From contig NZ_LR733519.1 in assembly GCF_902506145.1 (NCBI RefSeq), forward strand, positions 1,710,314 through 1,774,313: a DNA stretch of 64,000 nt, in the 5' to 3' direction. A program made the position numbers and the translations under genes. This stretch comes from Burkholderia sp. 8Y (GTDB lineage Bacteria; Pseudomonadota; Gammaproteobacteria; Burkholderiales; Burkholderiaceae). The stretch's first letter is position 1, and the number at the start of each line of letters is the position of its first letter. Below the pieces are notes generated by a model. The model saw only the letters and a program-made list of their open reading frames with translations. It was not told the DNA's origin and ran no database searches. Below, in pieces: positions 29,939 through 38,521 of this stretch.

Positions 29939-31192
29939 TCAGGGCAGCGGCGTGCGTTCGGTTTCGGCGAGCCGCCGCCAGTCCAGGTCCACGCCCGCGA
30001 CGACGGTCCGTTCGCCGCGCCGCGTCGCGATGGCGAGCGTGACGCACAGCGACGTGCCCGTCACCGAAAGATACGGCGCGGACGTGATGATCTGCTGCGG
30101 CTGCGCGCAGGCATCGACGAAATAGGTGCGGTTGTCCCAGCGGCCGCGCGAGGGGTCCGCGATCGGCGCGAACCGCTCGCTGCGGCGCTTCGCGCAGGCG
30201 CCGGGCAGGGCGGGCATGAACTCGCGGCCGGCTTCGTCCAGAAAGAAGCAGCTCACCGTGCTCGGCAGCGACAGAATCTCGGCGCACGCGGACTCGCCGC
30301 TCGCGCCGCCCGCGAGACGCCGCGCCGCCTGCGCGAGACCTGCGCGGTACGGCATGAGCAACAGATCACGCGTCAGGCGCTCGCTGCGGCGCGTCTGCGC
30401 GAGCGTGTCGAAAGCCTCTTCGATCAGCGCGGTGGCCGCGCCGCCCGGCGCGAGCCCTTCGCACGGCCTGCCGAGCAGATAGCCTTGCACGAAATCGACG
30501 TTGGCCCGCGCGGCGAGCAGCAAATCCTCGCGCGTCTCAATGCCTTCGGCCACCACGAACATGCCCGACTGATGCAGCAGATCGACAAGTTTCGGCAGCA
30601 CCCAATCGCTCAGGTGCGCGCGTTTCGGGCCGCTTTGCACGCGCACGAGACTGCGGTCCAGCTTGACGATGTCCGGGCGCATGGTCAGCAGCCGGTCGAC
30701 GTTGGAGTGACCCGCGCCGAAGTCATCGACCGCGACGAGAAAGCCTTCCGCGCGAAACGCACGCGTCGCGCCGGCGATGCGTTCGACGTCCGTCCCGCCC
30801 GATTCCAGCACTTCGATCACCAGCTGTTCGGGCGCGAGCCCGGCATCGCGCGTGCGGGCCGCGAACTCTCGCGCGTAGCCCGTGTGCGTGAACGTTGCCG
30901 GGTTCATGTTGACGAAGAGCCATTGCGCGGCGGGCAGAAAGGCGGCGGCGCTGCGCAGATGCGTGAGATGGCTCTGACGATCCAGCTCGGCGACGGTGCC
31001 CGCGACGATCGCGCGGCCGAAGAGATCGAATGGGCCGAGCAGCGGTTCATCGCCGGGCGGCTCGGTGCCGCTTGCTTCCTTCCTCCCGCGCAGGAGCGCC
31101 TCGTAGCCGATTTCACGTTGATGCGACAGGCTGAAGATGGGCTGGACGTGCGTCGAGAGCGCGATGCCGTCGACGACTTCGGCGCGTCGCAT
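29939..31192 (-). CDS. EAL-domain c-di-GMP phosphodiesterase with C-terminal Cache-like domain
   Basis: 417 residues, no signal peptide and no membrane helix. Residues 1 to about 245 are an EAL domain with the key residues in place: YEALLRG, NMNPATF, IEVLESG, DDFGAGHSN, DIVKLDRSL, AEGIET and QGYLLG. The domain should therefore degrade c-di-GMP. Residues of about 280-405 resemble a Cache/PDC sensor (FFLDEAGREF; RWDNRTYFVDACAQPQQIITSAPYLSV; VAGVDLDW). Having the sensor after the EAL and in the cytoplasm is an unusual order. It is convergent with the peptidase gene. Confidence 0.86.
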   Translation of the reverse strand: MRRAEVVDGIALSTHVQPIFSLSHQREIGYEALLRGRKEASGTEPPGDEPLLGPFDLFGRAIVAGTVAELDRQSHLTHLRSAAAFLPAAQWLFVNMNPATFTHTGYAREFAARTRDAGLAPEQLVIEVLESGGTDVERIAGATRAFRAEGFLVAVDDFGAGHSNVDRLLTMRPDIVKLDRSLVRVQSGPKRAHLSDWVLPKLVDLLHQSGMFVVAEGIETREDLLLAARANVDFVQGYLLGRPCEGLAPGGAATALIEEAFDTLAQTRRSERLTRDLLLMPYRAGLAQAARRLAGGASGESACAEILSLPSTVSCFFLDEAGREFMPALPGACAKRRSERFAPIADPSRGRWDNRTYFVDACAQPQQIITSAPYLSVTGTSLCVTLAIATRRGERTVVAGVDLDWRRLAETERTPLP

Positions 31193-31494
31193 CAGCAGGC
31201 CACGCGTTCGCGCGGCGCGCGGTCGTCACGGAACGCGGACGCAGACATGCACGGGATGGCACACAGATCGGAGAACGGCAGCACGGCGGCGATGCGAACG
31301 AGAGATGGGATGAACACGTTATCGGCGGTCGGATGGCGAACTTGAGCGCGCCGTCCGGGGCGCGCGGGAGCCGCTTCCGATTTGCCGGTCCACGTCCCGC
31401 GACCTATCTTTGATGGTGCGGTGATACGATCGCGCTGCAACTTACCTGGCGCGCGGCTCGTCGAACGCTGCATTCGAACTTCAGAGAGACATCG
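31193..31494. other. intergenic region between divergent EAL and hypothetical genes
   Basis: About 300 bases with no supported gene or repeat. It should hold the promoters of the EAL gene (minus) and of the 140-residue conserved protein (plus). Confidence 0.4.
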
Positions 31495-31917
31495 ATGGCG
31501 CAACAGAAAACCAATCCCAAACTCGAGCAGGCGCTGACACGCGGTGATCTCGCCATCCGTCAGGCCAACTCGGGCCGCGCCACCGCGGTGCTGCGCGCGC
31601 TCGGCAAGATGATCGTGGAGGCATCGGCGACCATCGGCGTCGAGGCGCACGTCGTCATCCACGATGGCGACAAGATCTACGATCCCGCCGATGGCGTGTG
31701 GCCGCAGCAACTGCTCGTCTCGCTCGACGGCCCGGTGGAGGAGAACGATCCGGACGAGATCCGCACCGTCACGCTCCTCGCCGACACGCCGGGCACGGTG
31801 TTCCGCTGCGAATGGCAGCGCGCGGACGGCAACCTCGGCCGGCAGGAAGGGCGGCCGCTCGCAATGGTCGCGTTCATCACGGACGTGGATATTCCCTGGC
31901 TCGACGAAGAAGACTGA
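31495..31917 (+). CDS. conserved hypothetical protein, 140 aa
   Basis: Soluble acidic protein with no signal peptide, membrane helix or cysteine except one in VFRCEWQRADG. It opens MAQQKTNPKLEQALTRGD and has a mixed alpha/beta pattern (VEAHVVIHDGDKIYDPADG; QLLVSLDGPV; PLAMVAFITDVDIPWLDEED). I do not recognise a family. It is preceded by an AGAGAG-type ribosome site and followed by a strong terminator, so it is a single-gene unit. Coding character is good throughout. Confidence 0.75.
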   Translation: MAQQKTNPKLEQALTRGDLAIRQANSGRATAVLRALGKMIVEASATIGVEAHVVIHDGDKIYDPADGVWPQQLLVSLDGPVEENDPDEIRTVTLLADTPGTVFRCEWQRADGNLGRQEGRPLAMVAFITDVDIPWLDEED

Positions 31918-31940
31918 CAGCCGCAGTCTTCGTGCGCGAG

Positions 31941-31980
31941 AAACGCGGATGCCGGCTCCGGCCGCATCCGCGTTTTCTCT
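31941..31980 (+). terminator. intrinsic terminator
   Basis: AAACGCGGATGC (31941-31952) pairs with GCATCCGCGTTT (31964-31975), followed by TTCTCTT. It lies 24 bases after the stop codon of the 140-residue protein gene. Confidence 0.85.
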
Positions 31981-32376
31981 TGGCGGCGCGTGTTTAGTGA
32001 TAGTTGCGAAGCGCAAACGTTTCCGCCGGTGACTTTCTATTTCGCGACTACTTAAGAGTGATGTCTTATTTCGTCATAGACGGCTATTCTTCGAATTGCC
32101 TCTCGCGCGGGGTTAAGTCCTGGCCTGCCCTCGTTTGGTTCACCATTTTCGTGCACGGTTATTCCCGTACGGCAGATGCTTATTCGAATGGCGCCGCCTA
32201 CCGGTAAATAAATCGTTATTAGAAGGTTTCCTCCAGTCATATAGCCCGAATTTTGCTCTCGAACAGCGGCAAGCGCGCACCCCGTTATTTGACTTCGTGA
32301 GAGGCTCGACACGCCGCATGAGGGTCCTACCTACCAACCAGCCCTCGTCGCGCGGCACTTCCTAATCGCCGAGAAA
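31981..32376. other. AT-rich leader upstream of the FeeM-like gene
   Basis: About 400 bases visibly richer in A and T than the flanking DNA, with no frame I would call coding. It is long for a simple promoter and may hold a long 5' untranslated leader, several regulator sites or a nucleoid-protein (H-NS-like) target. I could not recognise any known riboswitch fold in it. Confidence 0.5.
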
Positions 32377-33177
32377 ATGGGGTTTAACAAAATGGAACGT
32401 CTGGATCTTGCCAATCACGCCGCCGTCAACCAAGCAAATCAAATCGACAGCGCGCTTCGCCCGACGCTCACGGTGGTGCCCTCGCTTCAGAAATCCGAGC
32501 GCATGCCGTTTACTATTCGTATCGTCCGCGACGAAGAGGGACTGAAAAAAGCCGTGAGCATTCGACGTTCGGCTTACGGACGGCATTTGCCGGAGTTCGC
32601 CGAGAGAATGGCCGTCGAGCATTCCGACCGCGATCCGGGCACGGCCGTGCTGCTCGCCGAATCGAAACTCGACGGCGCGCCGCTCGGCACCATGCGCATT
32701 CAGACCAACGCGTATGGACCGCTCGCGGTCGAGCAGTCGATCGTGCTGCCGGAGCACCTCGCGACGCGCCGTCTCGCCGAAGCGACGCGGCTGGGTGTCG
32801 CGGGCGGCATGGTCGGGCGCGTGGTGAAGGTGGCGCTGTGCAAGGCGTTGTGGATGTTCTGCGAGATGCACGAGATCGACTGGATGGTCATCACCGCGCG
32901 TTCGCCGCTCGACCGCGAATACGAGGCGATGCTTTTCCGCGATGTCTTCGGTGTTAACGAATATCTGCCGATGTCGCATGTCGGTGGTTTACCGCACCGA
33001 GTGCTGGCGAAAGAAGTGGCTGTCGCGCGGCAGCGTTGGGAAGAAGCGCGTCATCCGTTATTCAACTATATGGTGAACACGCATCACCCGGACATCGATT
33101 TGCAATCTGTCGATTTATCTTTTGATTGGGAACCGGTAGGATGCCCGGAGGCACCGTTGATGGCTTACGGCCGTTAA
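32377..33177 (+). CDS. FeeM-like N-acyl amino acid synthase
   Basis: 266-residue GNAT-fold protein related to autoinducer synthases and to FeeM, which makes long-chain N-acyl amino acids from acyl-ACP. The core runs from about residue 45: FTIRIVRDEEGLKKAVSIRRSAYGRHLPEF, then LGTMRIQTNAYGPL, the strand-loop ATRLGVAGGMVGRVVKVALCKALWMFC and ITARSPLDREYEAMLF. Both 32377 and Met 32392 are possible starts; GGGG before 32392 slightly favours the latter. It is soluble. The next gene encodes a large c-di-GMP protein, a pairing that suggests lipid signalling tied to lifestyle switching. The acyl and amino substrates are unknown. Confidence 0.8.
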   Translation: MGFNKMERLDLANHAAVNQANQIDSALRPTLTVVPSLQKSERMPFTIRIVRDEEGLKKAVSIRRSAYGRHLPEFAERMAVEHSDRDPGTAVLLAESKLDGAPLGTMRIQTNAYGPLAVEQSIVLPEHLATRRLAEATRLGVAGGMVGRVVKVALCKALWMFCEMHEIDWMVITARSPLDREYEAMLFRDVFGVNEYLPMSHVGGLPHRVLAKEVAVARQRWEEARHPLFNYMVNTHHPDIDLQSVDLSFDWEPVGCPEAPLMAYGR

Positions 33178-33223
33178 TGGCACGGCCGTTTCAGACGTGC
33201 ACCAAAGAAGGTAAAAAGCAATT

Positions 33224-33248
33224 AACCGGACCCCGGCGCGGTCCGGTT
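33224..33248 (+). terminator. hairpin between FeeM-like and GGDEF-EAL genes
   Basis: AACCGGACC (33224-33232) pairs perfectly with GGTCCGGTT (33240-33248) over a 7-base loop, 47 bases after the FeeM-like stop. There is no good T-run, so it may attenuate rather than end transcription into the next gene. Confidence 0.6.
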
Positions 33249-33340
33249 GGCCAAAAGGCAGCGGTGGCGGATTACCGTCCCGCTGTTCGCCAATGCCAGC
33301 GCGGCGGGGCGCTGGCGGCGTGAACGGGGGTTGTCCAGGT

Positions 33341-36310
33341 ATGGCGTCGGTTATTCCAGCTTCCTTATCGAGATTCAAACGAAGCGGTTCGTGGATCGAC
33401 GACGCGCTGTACGCGGTCGCCGTCTACGCCGTGCCGTTTCTCATCGCGCTCGGCACCATTGCGACGCTTTACTTTCTGCCTCGCCAGTACGAGTCGCGCG
33501 GGGCCATTGCGCTTCCACTGCGCGTCCTCGCCGACGAAGGCGATCAACTGCGTCCGGCCGAAGCACTCGCCGCGCTGCGCGGCGCCGCGCCGGTCTCGCG
33601 TTACGGCACGCATCTCTCCGAAAAGCCCGTCTGGTTCACGTTCACCGCGCCCAGCATGCCCGACGAGCTGACGACCGCTGTCGAATTACCGTCGCGTCAT
33701 GCGCAAACGCTTGCCTGCTGGGACGCCGCGACGCTGCGGCCGCTCGGCCGCGCCGACCGCGATTCGGTGAGCGGCCAGATGCATCCGGTGAAGGCGGGCT
33801 TCTTTATTCAGGCGGGACGCCTCGCGCAACCCGAAACCATTCTCTGCCGCGGCACGTATTCCGGGCCCGCGCAAATCGACGCGTCCGCGTGGAGTTGGCA
33901 AGGGCTGCGCAGTTCCGCGCTCGACTTTCAGGAAAGCTCCGGGCTGATCGCGGGCGGCCTTCTGACGCTCGCCGTCTTCGTCTTCGTCACGGCGCTCATC
34001 AATCGCGAGTGGACTTACGTGATCTTCGCGGTATGGCTCGTCGGCAATCTGCGGCTCTGCGCGAACGCGATGGGCTGGGACATGCAGTGGCTCGGCCGCG
34101 TGCTGCCGTCGGACTTCATGATGCCGCTGCGGCAGATCACGTTCGCCGCCTACTATCTGCTGACCGCCGCGCTCTTCACGCAATTGTTCCGTCGTGAGCT
34201 GCGGGTGGTCGGTTATCGATGGCTGCTGCGGGTCATTCAATACGTGGGCATCGTGCTGCTCGCCGCGGCGCTCGCGCTGCCTTACTCGCTGTTCATCCCG
34301 ACGCTGTGGATCACGGCGGGCTTCGGCATCGGCGTGCTGGTGTTCTTCCTCGTGCGCCTCGTGTGGATGGCCCGTTCGCGGACCGTGCTGTGGTACGTCG
34401 CATCGCTCGCGATCGTGCTTTTCGCCACCTTCTCGGAAGTGCTTGGCGCGGCCTTCGGCCTCAAGGTGCTGCTGGGTGGCGTGAACACGGTCATGGCCGC
34501 GCTGTCGTCGAGCATGATGGCGGCGTTCGCCATTGCCGAACAGATGCGCGCCGAGCGCGACTTCCGCCGGCAAGCGCAGATGGAACTGCGCAACACGTAC
34601 GAAGTCACGCCTATCGGCCTCTTCACGCTCGATGAAAACGGCCACTTCGTGCGCGCCAATCCCGCCTTGCGCGCCATGCTCGATCTGCAAAAGGCCGAAT
34701 ACAAGCTGCGTCACTGGCACGATTACTTCGAGCCGGGCGCGTGGGGCGCGTTGCAGGCGCTGGCGTCGAAGGGCAGCGACGGCGAACTCGAAATGAGCGG
34801 TTCCGTCGAACGCGGCACCGGCGAGCGGCGCTACTTGCTGAAAGCCATTCGCTCGAACGGGTGGATCGAAGGTTCGTTGCAGGACACGACCGAACGTTCG
34901 AAAGCCGTCGAGCGATTGCGCTTTCTCGCCGAGCACGACCCGCTCACCGGCTCGCTGAACCGCCGCGGCGTGGAAAAGGCCATCGCCGCGCAGAACGAGG
35001 AATCGCTGCCGTGGGCGCTGGCGTACGTCGATCTTGACCGCTTCAAGCTCGTCAACGATCTCTTCGGCCACCGCAGCGGCGACGAAGTCTTGCGGCAAGT
35101 CGCCGCGCGCACGCGAGCGCATTTCGCGCGCAGCTATCCGGTCGGCCGCATCGGCGGCGACGAGTTCGTGTGCGTGATGAACGACACATCGATCGAGGAC
35201 GCCATCGCGCAATGCCGCGAGCTCATCTCCATTCTCAGCGACGCGCCGTATCAGGTCGGCAATCGCGCGTTTCAGGTGAAGGCTTCGATCGGGCTCGTGG
35301 AATGTTCGCAGGGCGTGCGCGTGCAGGACGCGCTTTCGCATGCCGACCGCGCCTGCCGCGAGGCCAAGAAAGTCGCGCACACGCATCTGGTCACGTATCG
35401 CAAGGGCGCAGCGGCGTTCGAGGAGCGCGCGGAGGAGTTGAAGCTCGTCGAAACGCTCGGCCGCAATCGCCTTCCGCCCGGCTTGTTCCTCGTGATGCAG
35501 CCGATCATGTCGCTGCGCGCGCCCAACGAGTCGCTCAACTTCGAAGTGCTGCTGCGCATGCGCGCACCCGACGGCACGACGCTGCCGGCTGGCAAGGTTA
35601 TCGTCGCGGCGGAGGAATCGGGCAATATCGCGGCCATCGACCGCTGGGTGATTACCACGCTGCTCGAATGGATCGAGGCGCATCGCCACGAGTTGAAGAA
35701 CACGCAGTTCATCTGCGTGAATCTGTCCGGCGGCTCGCTCAACGACGAGCAGTTTATGGAGGACATCTTCGCGCTCTTCGCGCGGCATCAGTCCGTCGTC
35801 CATTATCTGTGCCTCGAGATCACCGAGAGCGTCGCCCTGCATGACCTGGAGAACACGCAGCGTTTCATCGCGCGCGTTCACGAAATGGGCGGCAAGATCG
35901 CGCTCGATGACTTCGGCGCGGGCTACACGTCGTTCAAGTACCTGAAGTCGCTGTCGGCGGATGCGCTCAAGATCGACGGCGAATTCGTGCGCTCCATGTG
36001 CGAGCATCCGGCGGATATCGCGATCGTCGAGGCCATCGTCGCGCTGGCCCGCAATCTCGGCATGCGTAGCGTGGCGGAATGGGTCGAGGACATCGATACG
36101 CTGCGCGCGTTGCAGGAAATCGGCGTCGATTACGTGCAGGGCTTCCTCGTCGCGCGGCCGCAGGACAGCTCGGCGATCCTGACGGCGCGTTCGGCCGCGA
36201 GTTTCGTGAAGGATCCGGAAGTCGTCAGCTTCGTGCAGTGTTTGTCGGAGCCGGCGCAGGCCATTGCGATCGACTTCGAGCGGCGCACCCGCGCCGTGAA
36301 CACGCACTGA
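33341..36310 (+). CDS. 7TM sensor - PAS - GGDEF - EAL dual c-di-GMP enzyme
   Basis: 989 residues. Domain order: a first membrane helix (about 20-45), a periplasmic domain (about 50-195) and seven helices (about 200-400) resembling 7TMR-DISM receptors; a PAS-like segment (about 425-545, YEVTPIGLFTLDENGHFVRANPALRAML); GGDEF (about 555-710) with intact GGDEF at residue 605; EAL (about 715-960) with EVLLRM at residue 735. The inhibitory RxxD site before GGDEF reads RSYP and is missing. EAL catalytic residues look complete (VNLSGG, LEITES, DDFGAG, LKIDGEF, AEWVED, YVQGF). Both making and breaking c-di-GMP are thus possible. The start at 33341 follows GGGGG. Confidence 0.9.
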   Translation: MASVIPASLSRFKRSGSWIDDALYAVAVYAVPFLIALGTIATLYFLPRQYESRGAIALPLRVLADEGDQLRPAEALAALRGAAPVSRYGTHLSEKPVWFTFTAPSMPDELTTAVELPSRHAQTLACWDAATLRPLGRADRDSVSGQMHPVKAGFFIQAGRLAQPETILCRGTYSGPAQIDASAWSWQGLRSSALDFQESSGLIAGGLLTLAVFVFVTALINREWTYVIFAVWLVGNLRLCANAMGWDMQWLGRVLPSDFMMPLRQITFAAYYLLTAALFTQLFRRELRVVGYRWLLRVIQYVGIVLLAAALALPYSLFIPTLWITAGFGIGVLVFFLVRLVWMARSRTVLWYVASLAIVLFATFSEVLGAAFGLKVLLGGVNTVMAALSSSMMAAFAIAEQMRAERDFRRQAQMELRNTYEVTPIGLFTLDENGHFVRANPALRAMLDLQKAEYKLRHWHDYFEPGAWGALQALASKGSDGELEMSGSVERGTGERRYLLKAIRSNGWIEGSLQDTTERSKAVERLRFLAEHDPLTGSLNRRGVEKAIAAQNEESLPWALAYVDLDRFKLVNDLFGHRSGDEVLRQVAARTRAHFARSYPVGRIGGDEFVCVMNDTSIEDAIAQCRELISILSDAPYQVGNRAFQVKASIGLVECSQGVRVQDALSHADRACREAKKVAHTHLVTYRKGAAAFEERAEELKLVETLGRNRLPPGLFLVMQPIMSLRAPNESLNFEVLLRMRAPDGTTLPAGKVIVAAEESGNIAAIDRWVITTLLEWIEAHRHELKNTQFICVNLSGGSLNDEQFMEDIFALFARHQSVVHYLCLEITESVALHDLENTQRFIARVHEMGGKIALDDFGAGYTSFKYLKSLSADALKIDGEFVRSMCEHPADIAIVEAIVALARNLGMRSVAEWVEDIDTLRALQEIGVDYVQGFLVARPQDSSAILTARSAASFVKDPEVVSFVQCLSEPAQAIAIDFERRTRAVNTH

Positions 36311-36336
36311 TAATCAGCGCGTTTTGGCGGCCGGCG

Positions 36337-36546
36337 TCACGCCGCCTTCATCTCATTCAAAATCTTTTCCGCCGCAATGGGAATGCGCGTGTCGTCCCAT
36401 TGCGCGAGCCATTGCAATTCTTTGCGCGTGAAATAGCCCGCGTGATTTCGAAGCGCATATTGAAGGGCATCGACGACGTGACCGCGAATGATTTGCGGCG
36501 CATTATCGTCTGTGACGATTTCGTGAAAAGCTTCGAATGTGCTCAT
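36337..36546 (-). CDS. small conserved hypothetical protein, 69 aa
   Basis: 69 residues (MSTFEAFHEIVTDDNAPQII...), mainly helical, charged, without cysteine or membrane helix. It reads RGHVVDALQYALRNHAGYFTRKELQWLAQWDD in its middle. The Met at 36546 was chosen; the frame is open further upstream, but that part is rich in atypical codons and looks non-coding. It is convergent with the GGDEF-EAL gene, 26 bases away. No family recognised. Confidence 0.6.
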   Translation of the reverse strand: MSTFEAFHEIVTDDNAPQIIRGHVVDALQYALRNHAGYFTRKELQWLAQWDDTRIPIAAEKILNEMKAA

Positions 36547-36728
36547 GGTTGCGTCGAATATAAATGAGATTGAAGTGAAGGCATCCAACCATAACCGGCC
36601 AAAATGCGCGGACAAAAAGTGGCTATCTAATTCGAAAGCGTCTTGCGATTTCCTCGGTTTCATTCGTAACGCGGGAATCAGCGGTCGTGCGCCGGCACCT
36701 AGTGCAAGTTGAGCGACCGCGCCTCTCA
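36547..36728. other. intergenic DNA before the hutU promoter
   Basis: About 180 AT-rich bases between the divergent small gene and the first HutC-type operator. With the operator region to 36847 the gap totals about 300 bases. No gene is supported in it. Confidence 0.4.
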
Positions 36729-36743
36729 TGTCTATACAAGACA
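36729..36743. promoter_or_regulatory. HutC operator 1, upstream of hutU
   Basis: TGTCTATACAAGACA is an inverted repeat (TGTCT/AGACA). It contains TGTCTATACA, the exact reverse complement of the TGTATAGACA word found twice upstream of hutH. Its form matches HutC (GntR) boxes described in pseudomonads. Confidence 0.72.
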
Positions 36744-36792
36744 CGTTTCGCCCGCGTACCACGGCATCGGGAATACCCCAATACAACCGAAG

Positions 36793-36804
36793 TTGTATAT
36801 ACAA
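36793..36804. promoter_or_regulatory. HutC operator 2, upstream of hutU
   Basis: TTGTATATACAA is a perfect 12-base palindrome 43 bases before the hutU start codon, a close match to the known HutC box. It overlaps a second inverted repeat, ATACAAC/GTTGTAT (36781-36798). Confidence 0.78.
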
Positions 36805-36847
36805 GAACATGCGGTGAACCACTCAATGCCCGTGCGCAGGAGCCACC

Positions 36848-38521
36848 GTGACGTCATCTTCCCGTTTCCGCGATACCCAGATCCGCGCGCCGCGCGGCAG
36901 CGAGCTCAACGCCAAAAGCTGGCTGACCGAAGCGCCGCTGCGCATGTTGATGAACAATCTGGACCCGGACGTCGCCGAGAATCCGAACGAACTCGTCGTA
37001 TACGGCGGCATCGGGCGGGCGGCGCGCGACTGGGCGTGCTACGACAAGATTGTCGAGACGCTCAAGCGCCTGGAAGCCGACGAGACGCTGCTGATTCAAT
37101 CGGGCAAGCCGGTCGGCGTATTTCGCACGCACGAGAACGCGCCGCGCGTGCTGATCGCGAATTCGAATCTGGTGCCGCACTGGGCGAATTGGGAGCACTT
37201 CAACGCGCTCGACGCGAAAGGTCTCGCCATGTACGGCCAGATGACGGCGGGAAGCTGGATCTATATCGGCAGTCAGGGCATCGTGCAGGGCACGTATGAG
37301 ACGTTCGTCGAAGCCGGGCGGCAGCATTACGGCGGCGATCTCAAGGGGCGCTGGGTGCTCACAGCCGGACTCGGCGGCATGGGCGGCGCGCAGCCGCTCG
37401 CCGCGACGCTCGCGGGCGCGTGCTCGCTGACCATCGAATGCCAGCAAAGCCGCATCGACTTTCGCCTGAAAACGCGTTATGTCGATGAACAAGCCAGCGA
37501 TCTCGACGATGCGCTCGCGCGTATCGCCCGCTACACGTCCGAGGGCCGCGCGGTGTCGGTGGCGTTGTGCGCGAACGCCGCTGACGTGCTGCCCGAACTG
37601 GTCCGGCGCGGCGTGCGCCCGGATATGGTCACGGATCAGACGAGCGCCCACGATCCGCTGAACGGCTACTTGCCGCGAGGCTGGACCTGGACGCAGTACC
37701 GCGATCGCGCGCAAAGCGATCCGGCGGCGACCGTCAAGGCCGCGAAGCAGTCGATGGCGGAACACGTGCGCGCAATGCTCGCATTCCGCGGACAGGGCGT
37801 GCCGACGTTCGACTACGGCAACAACATCCGCCAGATGGCCAAGGACGAAGGCGTCGCGAACGCGTTCGATTTCCCCGGATTCGTGCCCGCGTATATCAGG
37901 CCGCTGTTCTGCCGCGGCGTCGGGCCGTTCCGCTGGGCGGCGCTGTCGGGCGATCCCGAGGACATCTACAAGACGGACGCGAAGGTCAAGGAATTGATCG
38001 CCGACGACGCGCATCTGCACCGCTGGCTCGACATGGCGCGCGAGCGCATCCGCTTTCAGGGCTTGCCGGCGCGCATCTGCTGGGTCGGACTGGGCCAGCG
38101 CGCGAAGCTCGGCCTTGCGTTCAACGAAATGGTGCGCAACGGCGAGCTGTCGGCGCCGGTCGTGATCGGGCGCGATCATCTCGATTCGGGGTCGGTCGCG
38201 AGTCCGAATCGCGAGACTGAAGCGATGAAGGACGGCTCCGACGCCGTCTCCGACTGGCCGCTTCTGAACGCGCTGCTGAACACGGCGAGCGGCGCGACGT
38301 GGGTGTCGATTCACCACGGCGGGGGCGTCGGGATGGGCTTTTCGCAGCACGCGGGCGTGGTGATCGTCTGCGACGGCAGCCGCGAAGCCGACGCGCGCAT
38401 CGCTCGCGTGCTGCATAACGATCCGGCAACGGGTGTCATGCGCCACGCGGACGCGGGCTATGACATCGCAATCGACTGCGCGCGCGAGCAAAACCTCGAC
38501 CTGCCGATGTTCCCGCGATGA
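36848..38521 (+). CDS. hutU: urocanate hydratase
   Basis: 557 residues, full length. It adds water to urocanate to give 4-imidazolone-5-propionate, using NAD+ tightly as an electrophile. The NAD-binding loop is [18 protein letters not shown], followed by the conserved [19 protein letters not shown] and the C-terminal [15 protein letters not shown]. The start codon is GTG at 36848 with CAGGAG before it. hutI overlaps its end by four bases (ATGA). Two HutC-type operators precede it, so it is under the repressor encoded 20 kb away with hutH. Confidence 0.96.
   Translation: MTSSSRFRDTQIRAPRGSELNAKSWLTEAPLRMLMNNLDPDVAENPNELVVYGGIGRAARDWACYDKIVETLKRLEADETLLIQSGKPVGVFRTHENAPRVLIANSNLVPHWANWEHFNALDAKGLAMYGQMTAGSWIYIGSQGIVQGTYETFVEAGRQHYGGDLKGRWVLTAGLGGMGGAQPLAATLAGACSLTIECQQSRIDFRLKTRYVDEQASDLDDALARIARYTSEGRAVSVALCANAADVLPELVRRGVRPDMVTDQTSAHDPLNGYLPRGWTWTQYRDRAQSDPAATVKAAKQSMAEHVRAMLAFRGQGVPTFDYGNNIRQMAKDEGVANAFDFPGFVPAYIRPLFCRGVGPFRWAALSGDPEDIYKTDAKVKELIADDAHLHRWLDMARERIRFQGLPARICWVGLGQRAKLGLAFNEMVRNGELSAPVVIGRDHLDSGSVASPNRETEAMKDGSDAVSDWPLLNALLNTASGATWVSIHHGGGVGMGFSQHAGVVIVCDGSREADARIARVLHNDPATGVMRHADAGYDIAIDCAREQNLDLPMFPR

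Noticed and set aside
33686..36307. A very long open frame on the minus strand opposite the GGDEF-EAL gene
   Set aside because: It mirrors the plus-strand codons of a clear enzyme, is rich in Arg/His/Asp as GC-rich antisense frames are, and has no family features or ribosome site.
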